64,000 nucleotides of DNA from Leeuwenhoekiella parthenopeia (lineage in GTDB: Bacteria; Bacteroidota; Bacteroidia; Flavobacteriales; Flavobacteriaceae): positions 1 to 64,000 of the forward strand of contig NZ_JAJGMW010000005.1 of the NCBI RefSeq assembly GCF_020782115.1, in the 5' to 3' direction. The notes under the pieces were generated by a model. The model had not been told where the DNA came from. It searched no databases and saw only the letters and a list, made by a program, of their open reading frames with translations. The position numbers and the translations under genes were made by a program. Shown piece by piece: positions 42,736 to 51,212 of this stretch (position 1 is its first letter; each line of letters opens with the position of its first letter).

Positions 42736-43249
42736 ATTCAACCTGGCTCTACTCACTCCTGAGGATGCCAAAGCCCTTAATACCCTTTTTAAAAGCAATA
42801 AGGATATTTTTAAGACCTATTTTCCTGAAACCTTTAAAAAAACCAAAACGATAAAAGCCTCAAAGGCCTATATCGAAGAAGCCATCGCGCTTTCGGAAGC
42901 CAAAAAATCCTTCCATTTTGCTTTAAATACGACCATTCACCCCGAAATGGCAGGATTAGTCATTCTAAAAGAAATTGATTCTGAAAAAGCTGAAGGTGAA
43001 TTTGCTTATTGCCTGGACAAACGCTTCCACGGTCGCGGATGGATCACTCAGGCGGTAGAGCGCGTTTCAGACTTTGGGTACATCAATCATCAGATTTCGA
43101 CCTTCAAAATCATTGCGCACAGCAGTAATGAAAAATGCATCAGTGTAGCCCAGCGCAGCGGCTTTGTATGGGACAGCACCCTTGAAAACGAATTTAAACC
43201 GGCACGCGGTAAAGCAAAAGACATGGAGCTTTACATCCTTAAAAAATAA
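42719..43249 (+). CDS. GNAT-family N-acetyltransferase (RimJ/RimL-like)
   Basis: 176 residues with the GNAT core: a GEFAYCLDKRFHGRGWITQAVERV acetyl-CoA loop (R/Q-x-x-G-x-G/A type, here RFHGRGW) and the C-terminal ISTFKIIAHSSNEKCISVAQRSGFVWDSTLENEF typical of ribosomal-protein-type acetyltransferases. Substrate unknown. It begins 17 bases inside the EI24 gene and ends three bases before hemF. Confidence 0.9.
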   Translation: MTTETEFNLALLTPEDAKALNTLFKSNKDIFKTYFPETFKKTKTIKASKAYIEEAIALSEAKKSFHFALNTTIHPEMAGLVILKEIDSEKAEGEFAYCLDKRFHGRGWITQAVERVSDFGYINHQISTFKIIAHSSNEKCISVAQRSGFVWDSTLENEFKPARGKAKDMELYILKK

Positions 43250-43252
43250 AGC

Positions 43253-44155
43253 ATGAGAGAGCAGTTTGTAAGCTATATCAAGAACTTACAAGATCAAATC
43301 ACCTCAAAACTGGAAGAACTTGACGGGGTTGCAAGCTTTAAAGAAGACCTCTGGACACGTCCGGAAGGTGGCGGCGGGCGTACCCGTGTGATTGAAAACG
43401 GTGCGGCGATTGAGAAAGGCGGCGTTAATATTTCTGAAGTGCACGGCCCGCTCGCGCCGGCAATGCAACAGTATTTTAAAGTGGGGGATGTTAATTTTTT
43501 TGCCTGCGGTCTCAGCCTGGTTATACACCCCAAAAACCCCTATGCACCCACAGTTCACGCCAACTGGCGTTATTTTGAGATGTTTGAAAAAGACGGTACG
43601 CTGGTCGACTCGTGGTTTGGCGGCGGGCAGGATTTAACGCCCTATTACCTTTTTGAAGAAGATGCGGTACATTTTCACCAGACCTGCAAAACAGCCTGCG
43701 ACGCGCACGATCCCGATTTTTACCCGCATTACAAGGCCCGTTGCGACGAGTATTTTCACAACAGCCACCGCGGTGAAGCGCGGGGAATAGGCGGCTTGTT
43801 TTTTGACTACCTCAAAGCCACCGAAGAGCGGTCTATGCAGGACTGGTATAATTTTGTCACTCAGGTAGGCGACAGTTTTCTGGATGCCTATGTGCCTATT
43901 CTAGCGAAGCGAAAAGATCTAGCCTACGGCGAAAAAGAGCGTGACTGGCAGGAAGTGCGCCGGGGCCGGTATGTAGAATTCAATCTGGTTCACGATAAAG
44001 GCACCCTTTTTGGCCTCAAAACAAACGGAAGGATTGAAAGTATCCTGATGAGTCTGCCCCCGCACGTGCAATGGCGCTACGACCATCATCCCGTTCCCGG
44101 AAGTCCGGAAGCTGAGCTGGTCGACGTTTTAGAAAACCCCAGAGAGTGGGTGTAA
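43253..44155 (+). CDS. hemF: Oxygen-dependent coproporphyrinogen III oxidase
   Basis: 300 residues; converts coproporphyrinogen III to protoporphyrinogen IX with O2. Family motifs: WTRPEGGGGRTRVIENG, GAVSEVHG-type segment (here VNISEVHGPLAP), SLVIHPKNPYAPTVHANWRYFE, WFGGGQDLTPYYLFEEDAVHFHQ, HRGEARGIGGLFFDYL, GRYVEFNLVHDKGTLFGLKTNGRIESILMSLPP, and the C-terminal ENPREWV. All present at normal length. Points to aerobic growth and to the protoporphyrin-dependent heme route. Confidence 0.97.
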   Translation: MREQFVSYIKNLQDQITSKLEELDGVASFKEDLWTRPEGGGGRTRVIENGAAIEKGGVNISEVHGPLAPAMQQYFKVGDVNFFACGLSLVIHPKNPYAPTVHANWRYFEMFEKDGTLVDSWFGGGQDLTPYYLFEEDAVHFHQTCKTACDAHDPDFYPHYKARCDEYFHNSHRGEARGIGGLFFDYLKATEERSMQDWYNFVTQVGDSFLDAYVPILAKRKDLAYGEKERDWQEVRRGRYVEFNLVHDKGTLFGLKTNGRIESILMSLPPHVQWRYDHHPVPGSPEAELVDVLENPREWV

Positions 44156-44176
44156 CACACCAATTATTTTGCTATT

Positions 44177-45472
44177 ATGTTAGAAAGTTTATTAGAAGCC
44201 TTAAAATTTTCACCGGAAAACATTCCGCTGCGTTTACAAATTGCCAAACTTTTCCTGCAAAATGGCAATACCCAAGAAGCAGAAGAGCATCTGCTGTTTA
44301 TTTTAGGTAAAGAACCTCAACATCAGGATGCAAAATACAATTTAGCCACCTGTTTCTTCCGTCAGGAAAAATTTGGCGCAGCCGAACTTCTGCTCGAAGA
44401 AATACTGGCAAAACAAAAATCTCTAGAAGCACTGGAGCTGCTGTGTTACTGCTATATCAATCAGGGCGAACTACGCGATGCTCAGCATATCTATCAGGAA
44501 ATACTAAGCATTGACACTAGATATACCAATGCCGAATTTGACGAAAAACTCAAAAATGCCACAACGTCGACCAACTCCAATTTTACCGATGAGGATGCCC
44601 TGAGTTTTATAGAAAAGCCCAAAGTGGGATTTTCAGACGTTGGCGGGATGGATCATATCAAAAGGGAAATCGATCTCAAAATCATTAAGCCGCTCCTGCA
44701 TCAGGACATCTATAAGGCCTACGGCAAAAAAATAGGCGGCGGCATCCTGTTGTACGGCCCTCCCGGTTGCGGTAAAACCCACCTGGCAAAAGCCACTGCA
44801 GGGCAAATCAACGCAGATTTTATCAATGTAGGTATCAATGAAATTCTCGATATGTGGATTGGGAGTTCCGAACGCAACCTGCACGAGATTTTTGAAACTG
44901 CGCGGGCCAATAAGCCTTGCGTGATTTTTATAGATGAAATTGACGCGCTGGGCGCCAACCGAAACGATATGAATAAATCTTCGGGTCGCACGGTTATCAA
45001 TCAGTTTCTTTCAGAATTAGATGGTGTAGATTCAGATAACGACGGGATTTTAGTTTTAGGAGCAACCAATGCGCCCTGGCATCTGGATCCCGCATTTAGA
45101 CGCCCCGGAAGATTTGACCGTATCATTTTTGTGTCACCTCCGGATGAGGCTGCGCGGGAGAGTATTTTCAGAATACACCTTTCCAATAAACCCGTTGAGC
45201 GTATTGATTATGCCAATCTGGCTAAGGCGTCAAAAGATTTTTCGGGAGCTGATATTCAGGCAGTAATTGATGTGGCTATTGAAGAAAAACTGGAACAATC
45301 ATTTGAATCAGGTATCCCTTCTCCCCTAAGCACCAAAGACTTATTAAAGGCGATTAAAAAAGTTAAGCCCAGTACCAAAGAATGGTTTTCATCGGCTAAA
45401 AATTATGCGCTTTACGCCAATGACGCGGGACTTTATGATGAAGTCTTACATTTCTTAAAAATTAAAAAATAA
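44177..45472 (+). CDS. TPR-containing classic AAA ATPase
   Basis: 431 residues. Residues about 1-125 are three tetratricopeptide units (LRLQIAKLFLQNGNTQEAEEHLLFIL, AKYNLATCFFRQEKFGAAELLLEEIL, LELLCYCYINQGELRDAQHIYQEIL). Residues about 150-385 are an AAA domain of the Vps4/FtsH/Cdc48 class: GGMDHIKREI, Walker A GPPGCGKT (194-201), pore loop LDMWIG, Walker B VIFIDEIDAL, sensor LGATNAPW, arginine finger region RRPGRFDR. The C-terminus (TKEWFSSAKNYALYANDAGLYDEVLHFL) forms a closing helix. Probably a hexameric remodelling motor; the substrate is unknown. Its stop overlaps the next gene by one base. Confidence 0.92.
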   Translation: MLESLLEALKFSPENIPLRLQIAKLFLQNGNTQEAEEHLLFILGKEPQHQDAKYNLATCFFRQEKFGAAELLLEEILAKQKSLEALELLCYCYINQGELRDAQHIYQEILSIDTRYTNAEFDEKLKNATTSTNSNFTDEDALSFIEKPKVGFSDVGGMDHIKREIDLKIIKPLLHQDIYKAYGKKIGGGILLYGPPGCGKTHLAKATAGQINADFINVGINEILDMWIGSSERNLHEIFETARANKPCVIFIDEIDALGANRNDMNKSSGRTVINQFLSELDGVDSDNDGILVLGATNAPWHLDPAFRRPGRFDRIIFVSPPDEAARESIFRIHLSNKPVERIDYANLAKASKDFSGADIQAVIDVAIEEKLEQSFESGIPSPLSTKDLLKAIKKVKPSTKEWFSSAKNYALYANDAGLYDEVLHFLKIKK

Positions 45473-46683
45473 TGGCTTCAGCTGTAGACAGAGGTATTAC
45501 CCTATTTGAATTGGGCCGCTATGAAGAAGCGGTTAAACAACTAAGCGAAAATCCGGCAGACTTTACGGCTCGCTATTACCTGATGCTTTGTTTTTTCAAT
45601 CTAAAGCAATACGATCGTGCCGAATTAATGACCAACGAGCTTTTAGCGCAAGACCCCAATCAACCGGATATTTTCTTTATAAAAGCGCGTATTGCCAGTC
45701 AGCGTAATCAGGATGCCGATGCCCTGTCGTTTATCGATGAGGCGATCTCTATGGATCCTGAAGAAGCAGACTATTTTGGTTTTAAAGCCGGACTTCTTCT
45801 GGATAAGAAAAAGTATGAAGAAGCACTCGACCTGGCTAATCACGGGCTTTCTATTGACGCTAAAAACAATTATTGTCTCAACCTGCGCGCACAGATTCTA
45901 ACCAAATTGGATCGTAAGGAAGAAGCCGGCGAGACCGTTGAAAATATACTTTATGATAATCCTGAGGATAGTTTTTCACATGCCAATGTAGGCTGGGTTG
46001 CTTTAGAGCACGGCGATCATAAGAAAGCTATGGAACATTTTAGAATGGCTTTACAACTCAATCCAAACAATGAATATGCCCGCAGCGGAATGAGTACAGC
46101 TATTAAAGCTAAAAATTTCATTTTCCGTGCACATTTAAAATATGCGTTCTGGATTTCGAAGCAACAAGGCAAAAATCAATGGATCTTTATTATTGGTATT
46201 TATCTGGTCTATCGTTTGTCCGTAAAACTACTGGGTGCAGCAGGCCTGTCTGTATTGGCAGTCCCATTGATCATTGCATATCTTTTATTTGCTCTGGGAA
46301 GCTGGATGATAGATCCCATCTCGAATGCCATTCTTGCTCTGGACAAAAATGGAAAATACCTTTTGGATCAGAATGAAAAGTTTAGCGGTATTGCCATTTT
46401 CTCTCTTGTGATTACAGCGCTAATTGCCGGTTCGGTTTTCTATGCCACGGGAATTGCCTATTTGGCCGCGATAGGTCTGGCAAGCCTATGTACTATGGTT
46501 CCATTACCCAGTTCGTTTTTAAGAGACGGGAAAAGAAGTAGATACTTTGCAATGATTTATGGTAGTCTGATCCTACTGGTAGGATTAATAGGACCTTTTG
46601 TTGTTACCGACATTGGTGATGTATTAATCGCAATCATTTTTATGCTGGTCGCTTTTACCTGGCTGGATAATATTGTGAAGTAA
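45472..46683 (+). CDS. TPR protein with C-terminal membrane domain
   Basis: 403 residues. Residues about 1-210 contain six TPR units (GITLFELGRYEEAVKQL, YYLMLCFFNLKQYDRAELMTNEL, FIKARIASQRNQDADALSFIDEA, FKAGLLLDKKKYEEALDLANHGL, LNLRAQILTKLDRKEEAGETV, ANVGWVALEHGDHKKAMEHFRMAL). Residues about 235-403 have four to six transmembrane helices. No enzyme motif. Coupled by a one-base overlap to the TPR-AAA gene, so the two probably work together at the inner membrane. Confidence 0.88.
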   Translation: MASAVDRGITLFELGRYEEAVKQLSENPADFTARYYLMLCFFNLKQYDRAELMTNELLAQDPNQPDIFFIKARIASQRNQDADALSFIDEAISMDPEEADYFGFKAGLLLDKKKYEEALDLANHGLSIDAKNNYCLNLRAQILTKLDRKEEAGETVENILYDNPEDSFSHANVGWVALEHGDHKKAMEHFRMALQLNPNNEYARSGMSTAIKAKNFIFRAHLKYAFWISKQQGKNQWIFIIGIYLVYRLSVKLLGAAGLSVLAVPLIIAYLLFALGSWMIDPISNAILALDKNGKYLLDQNEKFSGIAIFSLVITALIAGSVFYATGIAYLAAIGLASLCTMVPLPSSFLRDGKRSRYFAMIYGSLILLVGLIGPFVVTDIGDVLIAIIFMLVAFTWLDNIVK

Positions 46684-46768
46684 AAAAATTCTTGCTTTAA
46701 GAAAAACGAAAATGCCAATCAAGCAGATTTAAAAGAATAGAAATAGTAATTAGAATAAAAATAAAACT

Positions 46769-47758
46769 ATGTTTCCATTAAGAAGAAATCGCAGATTACG
46801 TACCACAGAAGCCATGCGCGCCCTGGTACGTGAAACCACCATATCGCCCAATGACTTTATCGTTCCCCTTTTTGTAGTGGAAGGAAAAGGAGTTAAAGAC
46901 GAAATCGCATCGATGCCGGGTTACTACCGCCTGAGCCTTGATAATTTGCAGAAAGAAGTAAAAGAACTCTGGAAACTGGGCTTAAAAAGTGTTTTGTTGT
47001 TTGTAAAAGTAGATGACAAACTCAAAGACAACAGCGGTACCGAAGCTTTAAACCCCAACGGTTTGATGCAGCGCTCCATCAAAGCCGTTAAAGATGCCGT
47101 ACCGGGAATGGTCGTGATGACCGATGTCGCGTTAGATCCTTTTTCATCCTTTGGCCACGACGGTATCGTGGGCGGCGGTAAAATCGTAAACGACGATACC
47201 AGCGCTGTTTTAGCCGAAATGGCACTTTCGCACGCCAATGCAGGCGCAGATGTGGTGGCACCCAGCGATATGATGGACGGCCGTATCTTTGAAATGCGTA
47301 CCCTGCTTGAAGATGAAGGGCATCACGATATAGGCATTATGAGTTATTCGGCTAAATATGCTTCTGCATTTTACGGTCCGTTTCGCGATGCGCTAGACAG
47401 TGCACCGGTAGATTTAAAAGATGTGCCTAAGGATAAGAAAACCTATCAGATGGACTATGCAAACCGCGAGGAAGCGGTAAAAGAAACCCTGATGGACATT
47501 GACGAAGGCGCCGATATCGTGATGGTAAAACCCGGTCTTTGCTATCTGGATATCGTGCGCGATATTAAAAACGCGGTAAATGTACCCGTTGCCGTGTATC
47601 AAGTGAGCGGCGAATATGCGATGATCAAAGCTGCGGCAGAACGCGGCTGGCTCGATCACGATGCGGTGGTTTTAGAACAGACCTTCGCGATTAAGCGCGC
47701 AGGTGCCGATCTGATTGCTAGTTATTTTGCAAAGGATGTGGTTAAATTGATTTCCTAA
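46769..47758 (+). CDS. hemB: Porphobilinogen synthase (delta-aminolevulinate dehydratase), zinc-independent type
   Basis: 329 residues; condenses two 5-aminolevulinates to porphobilinogen. Catalytic lysines K196 (YSAKYASAFYGPFRDA) and K254 (VMVKPGLCYLDIV). The metal loop starting at D119 reads DVALDPFSSFGHDG: where zinc enzymes have three Cys, this one has A121, D123 and D131, as in the Mg2+/K+-using Pseudomonas type. N-terminal arm RRNRRLRTTEAMRALVRET is intact. It follows the TPR pair by 85 bases and precedes the DinB gene by two. Confidence 0.97.
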   Translation: MFPLRRNRRLRTTEAMRALVRETTISPNDFIVPLFVVEGKGVKDEIASMPGYYRLSLDNLQKEVKELWKLGLKSVLLFVKVDDKLKDNSGTEALNPNGLMQRSIKAVKDAVPGMVVMTDVALDPFSSFGHDGIVGGGKIVNDDTSAVLAEMALSHANAGADVVAPSDMMDGRIFEMRTLLEDEGHHDIGIMSYSAKYASAFYGPFRDALDSAPVDLKDVPKDKKTYQMDYANREEAVKETLMDIDEGADIVMVKPGLCYLDIVRDIKNAVNVPVAVYQVSGEYAMIKAAAERGWLDHDAVVLEQTFAIKRAGADLIASYFAKDVVKLIS

Positions 47759-47760
47759 AC

Positions 47761-48270
47761 ATGCGCAGCATTTACCCACTCCTGATTCTTCTCCTGAGCC
47801 TGACTACCATCCAGGCTCAGGAAAATCTATATAAACAAGCCTGGCTTGAAAAATGGCAAAACTCTAAAGCCTATTTGATCGCAATCGCTGAAGAAATGCC
47901 CGACTCGCTTTACGATTATAAACCCACCGAGCGGGAGATGAGTTTTGAGGAACAACTCCAACACATAAACGGTAATATGGAATGGCTGGCAACTACCTAT
48001 TTTGATAAACCGGAAGCTGAAGTGAGTACCGCTACCAACTCCAAAGAACGCATCATTGCCAATCTCGCGTCCTCATTTGATTTGATTTTCGAGACGATTA
48101 AAGCTTATCCCGAAGCGCGTTTTGCAGAACCGGTCGACTTTTTTGCGGGTGAAAAATCGCGCTTGCAAATTCTCAATTTGCTTCAGGATCACATCACCCA
48201 CCATCGCGGACAGCTCATCGTGTACCTCAACTTAAACGCTTTGAAACCACCTCAATATACAGGATGGTAG
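47761..48270 (+). CDS. Exported DinB-family protein
   Basis: 169 residues with a signal peptide (MRSIYPLLILLLSLTTIQAQ). The mature part is a DinB/YfiT four-helix bundle with the usual metal-ligand histidines: QLQHINGNMEWL and LQDHITHHRGQLIVYLNL, and PTEREMSFEEQLQH. DinB domains bind a metal and often act in thiol transfer; here the substrate is unknown. The gene starts two bases after hemB, so it is probably the last gene of the operon. Confidence 0.88.
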   Translation: MRSIYPLLILLLSLTTIQAQENLYKQAWLEKWQNSKAYLIAIAEEMPDSLYDYKPTEREMSFEEQLQHINGNMEWLATTYFDKPEAEVSTATNSKERIIANLASSFDLIFETIKAYPEARFAEPVDFFAGEKSRLQILNLLQDHITHHRGQLIVYLNLNALKPPQYTGW

Positions 48271-48318
48271 CAGGTGGGCTTAGTAAAACCAAATGATTAC
48301 CTAAGCTTTTCTTAAGCC

Positions 48319-48351
48319 TTTGGCGAGACCCTTTCATTTATACTATATTTA
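48319..48351 (+). promoter_or_regulatory. Promoter of the CNNM/CBS gene
   Basis: TTTG (48319-48322), 21-base spacer, then TATATTTA (48344-48351), one mismatch from TAnnTTTG. Spacing fits the Bacteroidota sigma factor. It lies 21 bases before the ATG. Confidence 0.6.
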
Positions 48352-48371
48352 TCGCAAATCAAAACTAACCG

Positions 48372-49550
48372 ATGGCACTACTTATCGCATATGCGTTTAT
48401 TTCGATATTTTTTTCCTTCTTATGCTCCATTCTGGAGGCTGTTTTACTCAGTATTACGCCAAACTTTATCCGCATCAAGACCAAAGAAGGTAAAGGCTAT
48501 GCAGAAACCTTAGCGAATTTTAAAAAAGACATTGACAAGCCCTTAATCGCGATTCTTACGCTCAACACCATCGCGCACACTGTAGGTGCAATTTTGGTGG
48601 GAGATCAGGCCGGTAAAATGGCTATTGAATCGGGCTATGAACTGAGTATTTTAGGAATCAATTTCGTAGGTCTGGTATCTACTATTATGACACTTGCGAT
48701 TTTGGTTTTATCTGAAATCATCCCAAAAACCATAGGCGCTACTTACTGGAAATCCCTTGGTAATTTTACTGCGAAAACCCTAACCATTATCCTGCTGCTG
48801 CTCAAATACACCGGGATCCTGTGGATTTTGATGCAGGTAACCAAACTGGTGGGCAAGTCAGCTCACGTGAGTACGATGAGCCGTGAAGAATTTATGGCGC
48901 TTACCGATGCTGCCGAAAAAGAAGGTGTTTTTGAAGACAACGAGACCACGGTTATTAAAAACCTGCTCGTTTTTAAATCGGTTTTGGCTAAAGACGTGAT
49001 GACTCCGTTTCCGGTAGTAATATCGGAAGATGAAACCAAATCCCTGAAAGAGTTTCATAAAGAACACCGCCATCTTAAATTTTCACGTATTCCCGTTTAT
49101 CACGGTAAAACCCACAACATTACCGGCTTCATCCTTAAAGATGATGTGCTGGAAGAAATTGTGGAAGAGCACGGCGATAAACTGCTTTCAGACATCAAAC
49201 GCGATATTCTGATTGTCAACGCAGACCAGCCTATTCCCGAACTTTTTGATACGTTTATTAAAAGTCGCGGGCATCTGGCTCTGGTTACCGATGAATTTGG
49301 AAACACGATAGGGATCGTCACGATGGAAGACATTATTGAAACCCTTCTGGGGCTTGAAATAATGGACGAGAGCGATACCATTGAAGATATGCAGGTGCAG
49401 GCTCGTAAAAACTGGGAACGCCGCGCAAAACGTATGGGAATCGTTTTGGAAGAAGCTCCAAAACCTGCCGAAAACGTTCAGCTTGATCCACAGCACGATA
49501 TCGAAGCTAAAAAGAAACCTTCCGGCGATACCGATTCTGATTCTGAATGA
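48372..49550 (+). CDS. CNNM/CBS-domain membrane protein (hemolysin-C-like family)
   Basis: 392 residues. The DUF21/CNNM membrane domain (about 1-165) has four hydrophobic helices (AYAFISIFFSFLCSILEAVLLSI, TLNTIAHTVGAILVG, LVLSEIIPKTIGATYW). A CBS pair (about 205-325) follows with VFEDNETTVIKNLLVFKSVLAKDVMTPF, KFSRIPVYHGKTHNITGFIL and LALVTDEFGNTIGIVTMEDIIETLLG. The C-terminal CorC domain found in many relatives is missing; the tail is instead charged. Likely Mg2+ efflux or homeostasis. Overlaps the next gene by four bases. Confidence 0.9.
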   Translation: MALLIAYAFISIFFSFLCSILEAVLLSITPNFIRIKTKEGKGYAETLANFKKDIDKPLIAILTLNTIAHTVGAILVGDQAGKMAIESGYELSILGINFVGLVSTIMTLAILVLSEIIPKTIGATYWKSLGNFTAKTLTIILLLLKYTGILWILMQVTKLVGKSAHVSTMSREEFMALTDAAEKEGVFEDNETTVIKNLLVFKSVLAKDVMTPFPVVISEDETKSLKEFHKEHRHLKFSRIPVYHGKTHNITGFILKDDVLEEIVEEHGDKLLSDIKRDILIVNADQPIPELFDTFIKSRGHLALVTDEFGNTIGIVTMEDIIETLLGLEIMDESDTIEDMQVQARKNWERRAKRMGIVLEEAPKPAENVQLDPQHDIEAKKKPSGDTDSDSE

Positions 49551-50020
49551 GCATTGCCTATCTAACTTCACCACTGGGAACTGTTCTCCTTGAAGGCGAT
49601 GAAGAAGGATTGCAGCGCGTGGCATTTTTAGATGAAAAAATTCCGCAAAGCGAAAACATACCGGAAGCATTGCACGATGCGTTTCTACAATTGGAAGACT
49701 ATTTCGCCGGAAAGCGCAGCACTTTCAGTCTTAAATTAAACCCGCAAGGTACCGACTTTCAAAAACGGGTCTGGCAGCAACTGGCCGAAATTCCTTTTGG
49801 CAAAACCACTTCCTATTTACAAATGGCTAAAGATCTGGGAGATCCCAAAGTTATTCGTGCGGCAGCCTCCGCAAACGGAAAAAACCCCATCGCCATCATC
49901 ATTCCCTGTCATCGTGTGATTGGCAGTGACCAGTCTATGACCGGCTACGCCGGGGGGATCTGGCGCAAAAAATGGCTGCTCGAACACGAAAGTCCGGTGA
50001 CTCAGCAGTCTCTTTTCTAG
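49547..50020 (+). CDS. ogt: Methylated-DNA--protein-cysteine methyltransferase
   Basis: 157 residues; removes alkyl groups from O6-alkylguanine onto its own Cys121 (IIPCHRVIGSD). The helix-turn-helix segment (GTDFQKRVWQQLAEIPFGKTTSYLQMAKDLG), the Asn hinge region (RAAASANGKNPI) and the C-terminal YAGGIWRKKWLLEHE are all present. A minimal Ogt-type protein without the Ada N-terminal domain. Its start overlaps the CNNM/CBS stop (ATGA). Confidence 0.95.
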   Translation: MSIAYLTSPLGTVLLEGDEEGLQRVAFLDEKIPQSENIPEALHDAFLQLEDYFAGKRSTFSLKLNPQGTDFQKRVWQQLAEIPFGKTTSYLQMAKDLGDPKVIRAAASANGKNPIAIIIPCHRVIGSDQSMTGYAGGIWRKKWLLEHESPVTQQSLF

Positions 50021-50071
50021 AAGTGCAGATTTCCTCAAAAAATCCTAAGCCTTTTTCGGTATCTTTAGAAT

Positions 50072-51211
50072 ATGAAACTACTCAAACGCCTTTTTCTTGG
50101 TTTGATAAGCCTGATCGTCGTACTCATCATCGCATTGTATGTGTTTGATTACGATTATTTACTCAAAGCCGTACGCACCATTTATTTAACCGGGCACACC
50201 ACTGCATATCTGGAAGATTATAAAAAGTTTGACAACACCACAATCGCGCATGGTACGCCCCAGGCCTGGCCCGAAGCTGCAAATTACAACACCCATGAGC
50301 CGAGCGAAAAGCTAAAGCAAATTCATAAGCAATACAGCTCTGTTGCCTTTCTGGTGATCAAAAACGACAGCATCGTATTTGAAAACTACTACGATGGTTT
50401 TGGGCAGACCTCAAAAAGTAACTCGTTTTCGATGGCTAAAAGTTATGTTTCGGCATTGCTGGGCAAAGCTATTATGCAGGGCCATATCAAAAGTCTGGAG
50501 CAGCCCGTAGGTGATTTCATTCCGGAATATGCCACCGGAACAGCAGCTTTAATGACTGTAGGCGACCTCGCCTCGATGGCCAGCGGCCTCAACTGGGACG
50601 AGTCGTATTACAGTCCGTTTTCGGTGACTACACGGGCGTATTTTGATGACAATCTGGATCCCGTGATGCGCAATCTGGGAATGAAAGGTGAGCCCGGGCA
50701 AGGCTTTACTTACCTCAGCGGCAATACTCAACTCCTGGCGATGGTTCTTGAAAAAGCTACAGGCAAAAAACTCGCAGACTACCTTTCAGAAAGCCTTTGG
50801 AAACCGATCGGCGCTCAGGAAGATGCCTTGTGGCAGCTGGATAGTGAAGACGGCGGACTCGTAAAAGCCTATTGCTGCATCGCTTCAAACGCACGTGATT
50901 TTGCACGTCTGGGCAAATTGTACAAAGATTTTGGGAAGTGGAATGGCAGACAGCTTTTGGATTCTGCTTTTGTGGCAGAATCAATCCAACCCCGGTTTGA
51001 AGGGGAACCTTACGGTTACGGCTTTTGGTTGATGGATTATAAAGGCAAAGACGTATTTATGATGCGCGGGCATCTGGGCCAATATGTGATGGTACTGCCT
51101 GAAGATGATCTCATCGTGGTACGACTGGGGCACAGCCATGGCCCGCTTGCTGAAAACGGGTATCCGGCCGAGCTGGAAACCTATTTTGATGAATCTTATA
51201 AAATGAATTGA
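50072..51211 (+). CDS. Serine hydrolase (class C beta-lactamase-like), membrane anchored
   Basis: 379 residues. An N-terminal transmembrane helix (about 7-27, FLGLISLIVVLIIALYVF) is followed by a beta-lactamase/esterase fold: catalytic SxxK in SFSMAKSYVSALLG, the tyrosine motif region QGFTYLSGNTQLLAMVLEKATG, and a C-terminal HxG-like box in MRGHLGQYVMVLP. Relatives include esterases and D-amino-acid peptidases; the substrate cannot be told. One base separates it from the exonuclease gene downstream. Confidence 0.9.
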   Translation: MKLLKRLFLGLISLIVVLIIALYVFDYDYLLKAVRTIYLTGHTTAYLEDYKKFDNTTIAHGTPQAWPEAANYNTHEPSEKLKQIHKQYSSVAFLVIKNDSIVFENYYDGFGQTSKSNSFSMAKSYVSALLGKAIMQGHIKSLEQPVGDFIPEYATGTAALMTVGDLASMASGLNWDESYYSPFSVTTRAYFDDNLDPVMRNLGMKGEPGQGFTYLSGNTQLLAMVLEKATGKKLADYLSESLWKPIGAQEDALWQLDSEDGGLVKAYCCIASNARDFARLGKLYKDFGKWNGRQLLDSAFVAESIQPRFEGEPYGYGFWLMDYKGKDVFMMRGHLGQYVMVLPEDDLIVVRLGHSHGPLAENGYPAELETYFDESYKMN

Positions 51212-51212
51212 G

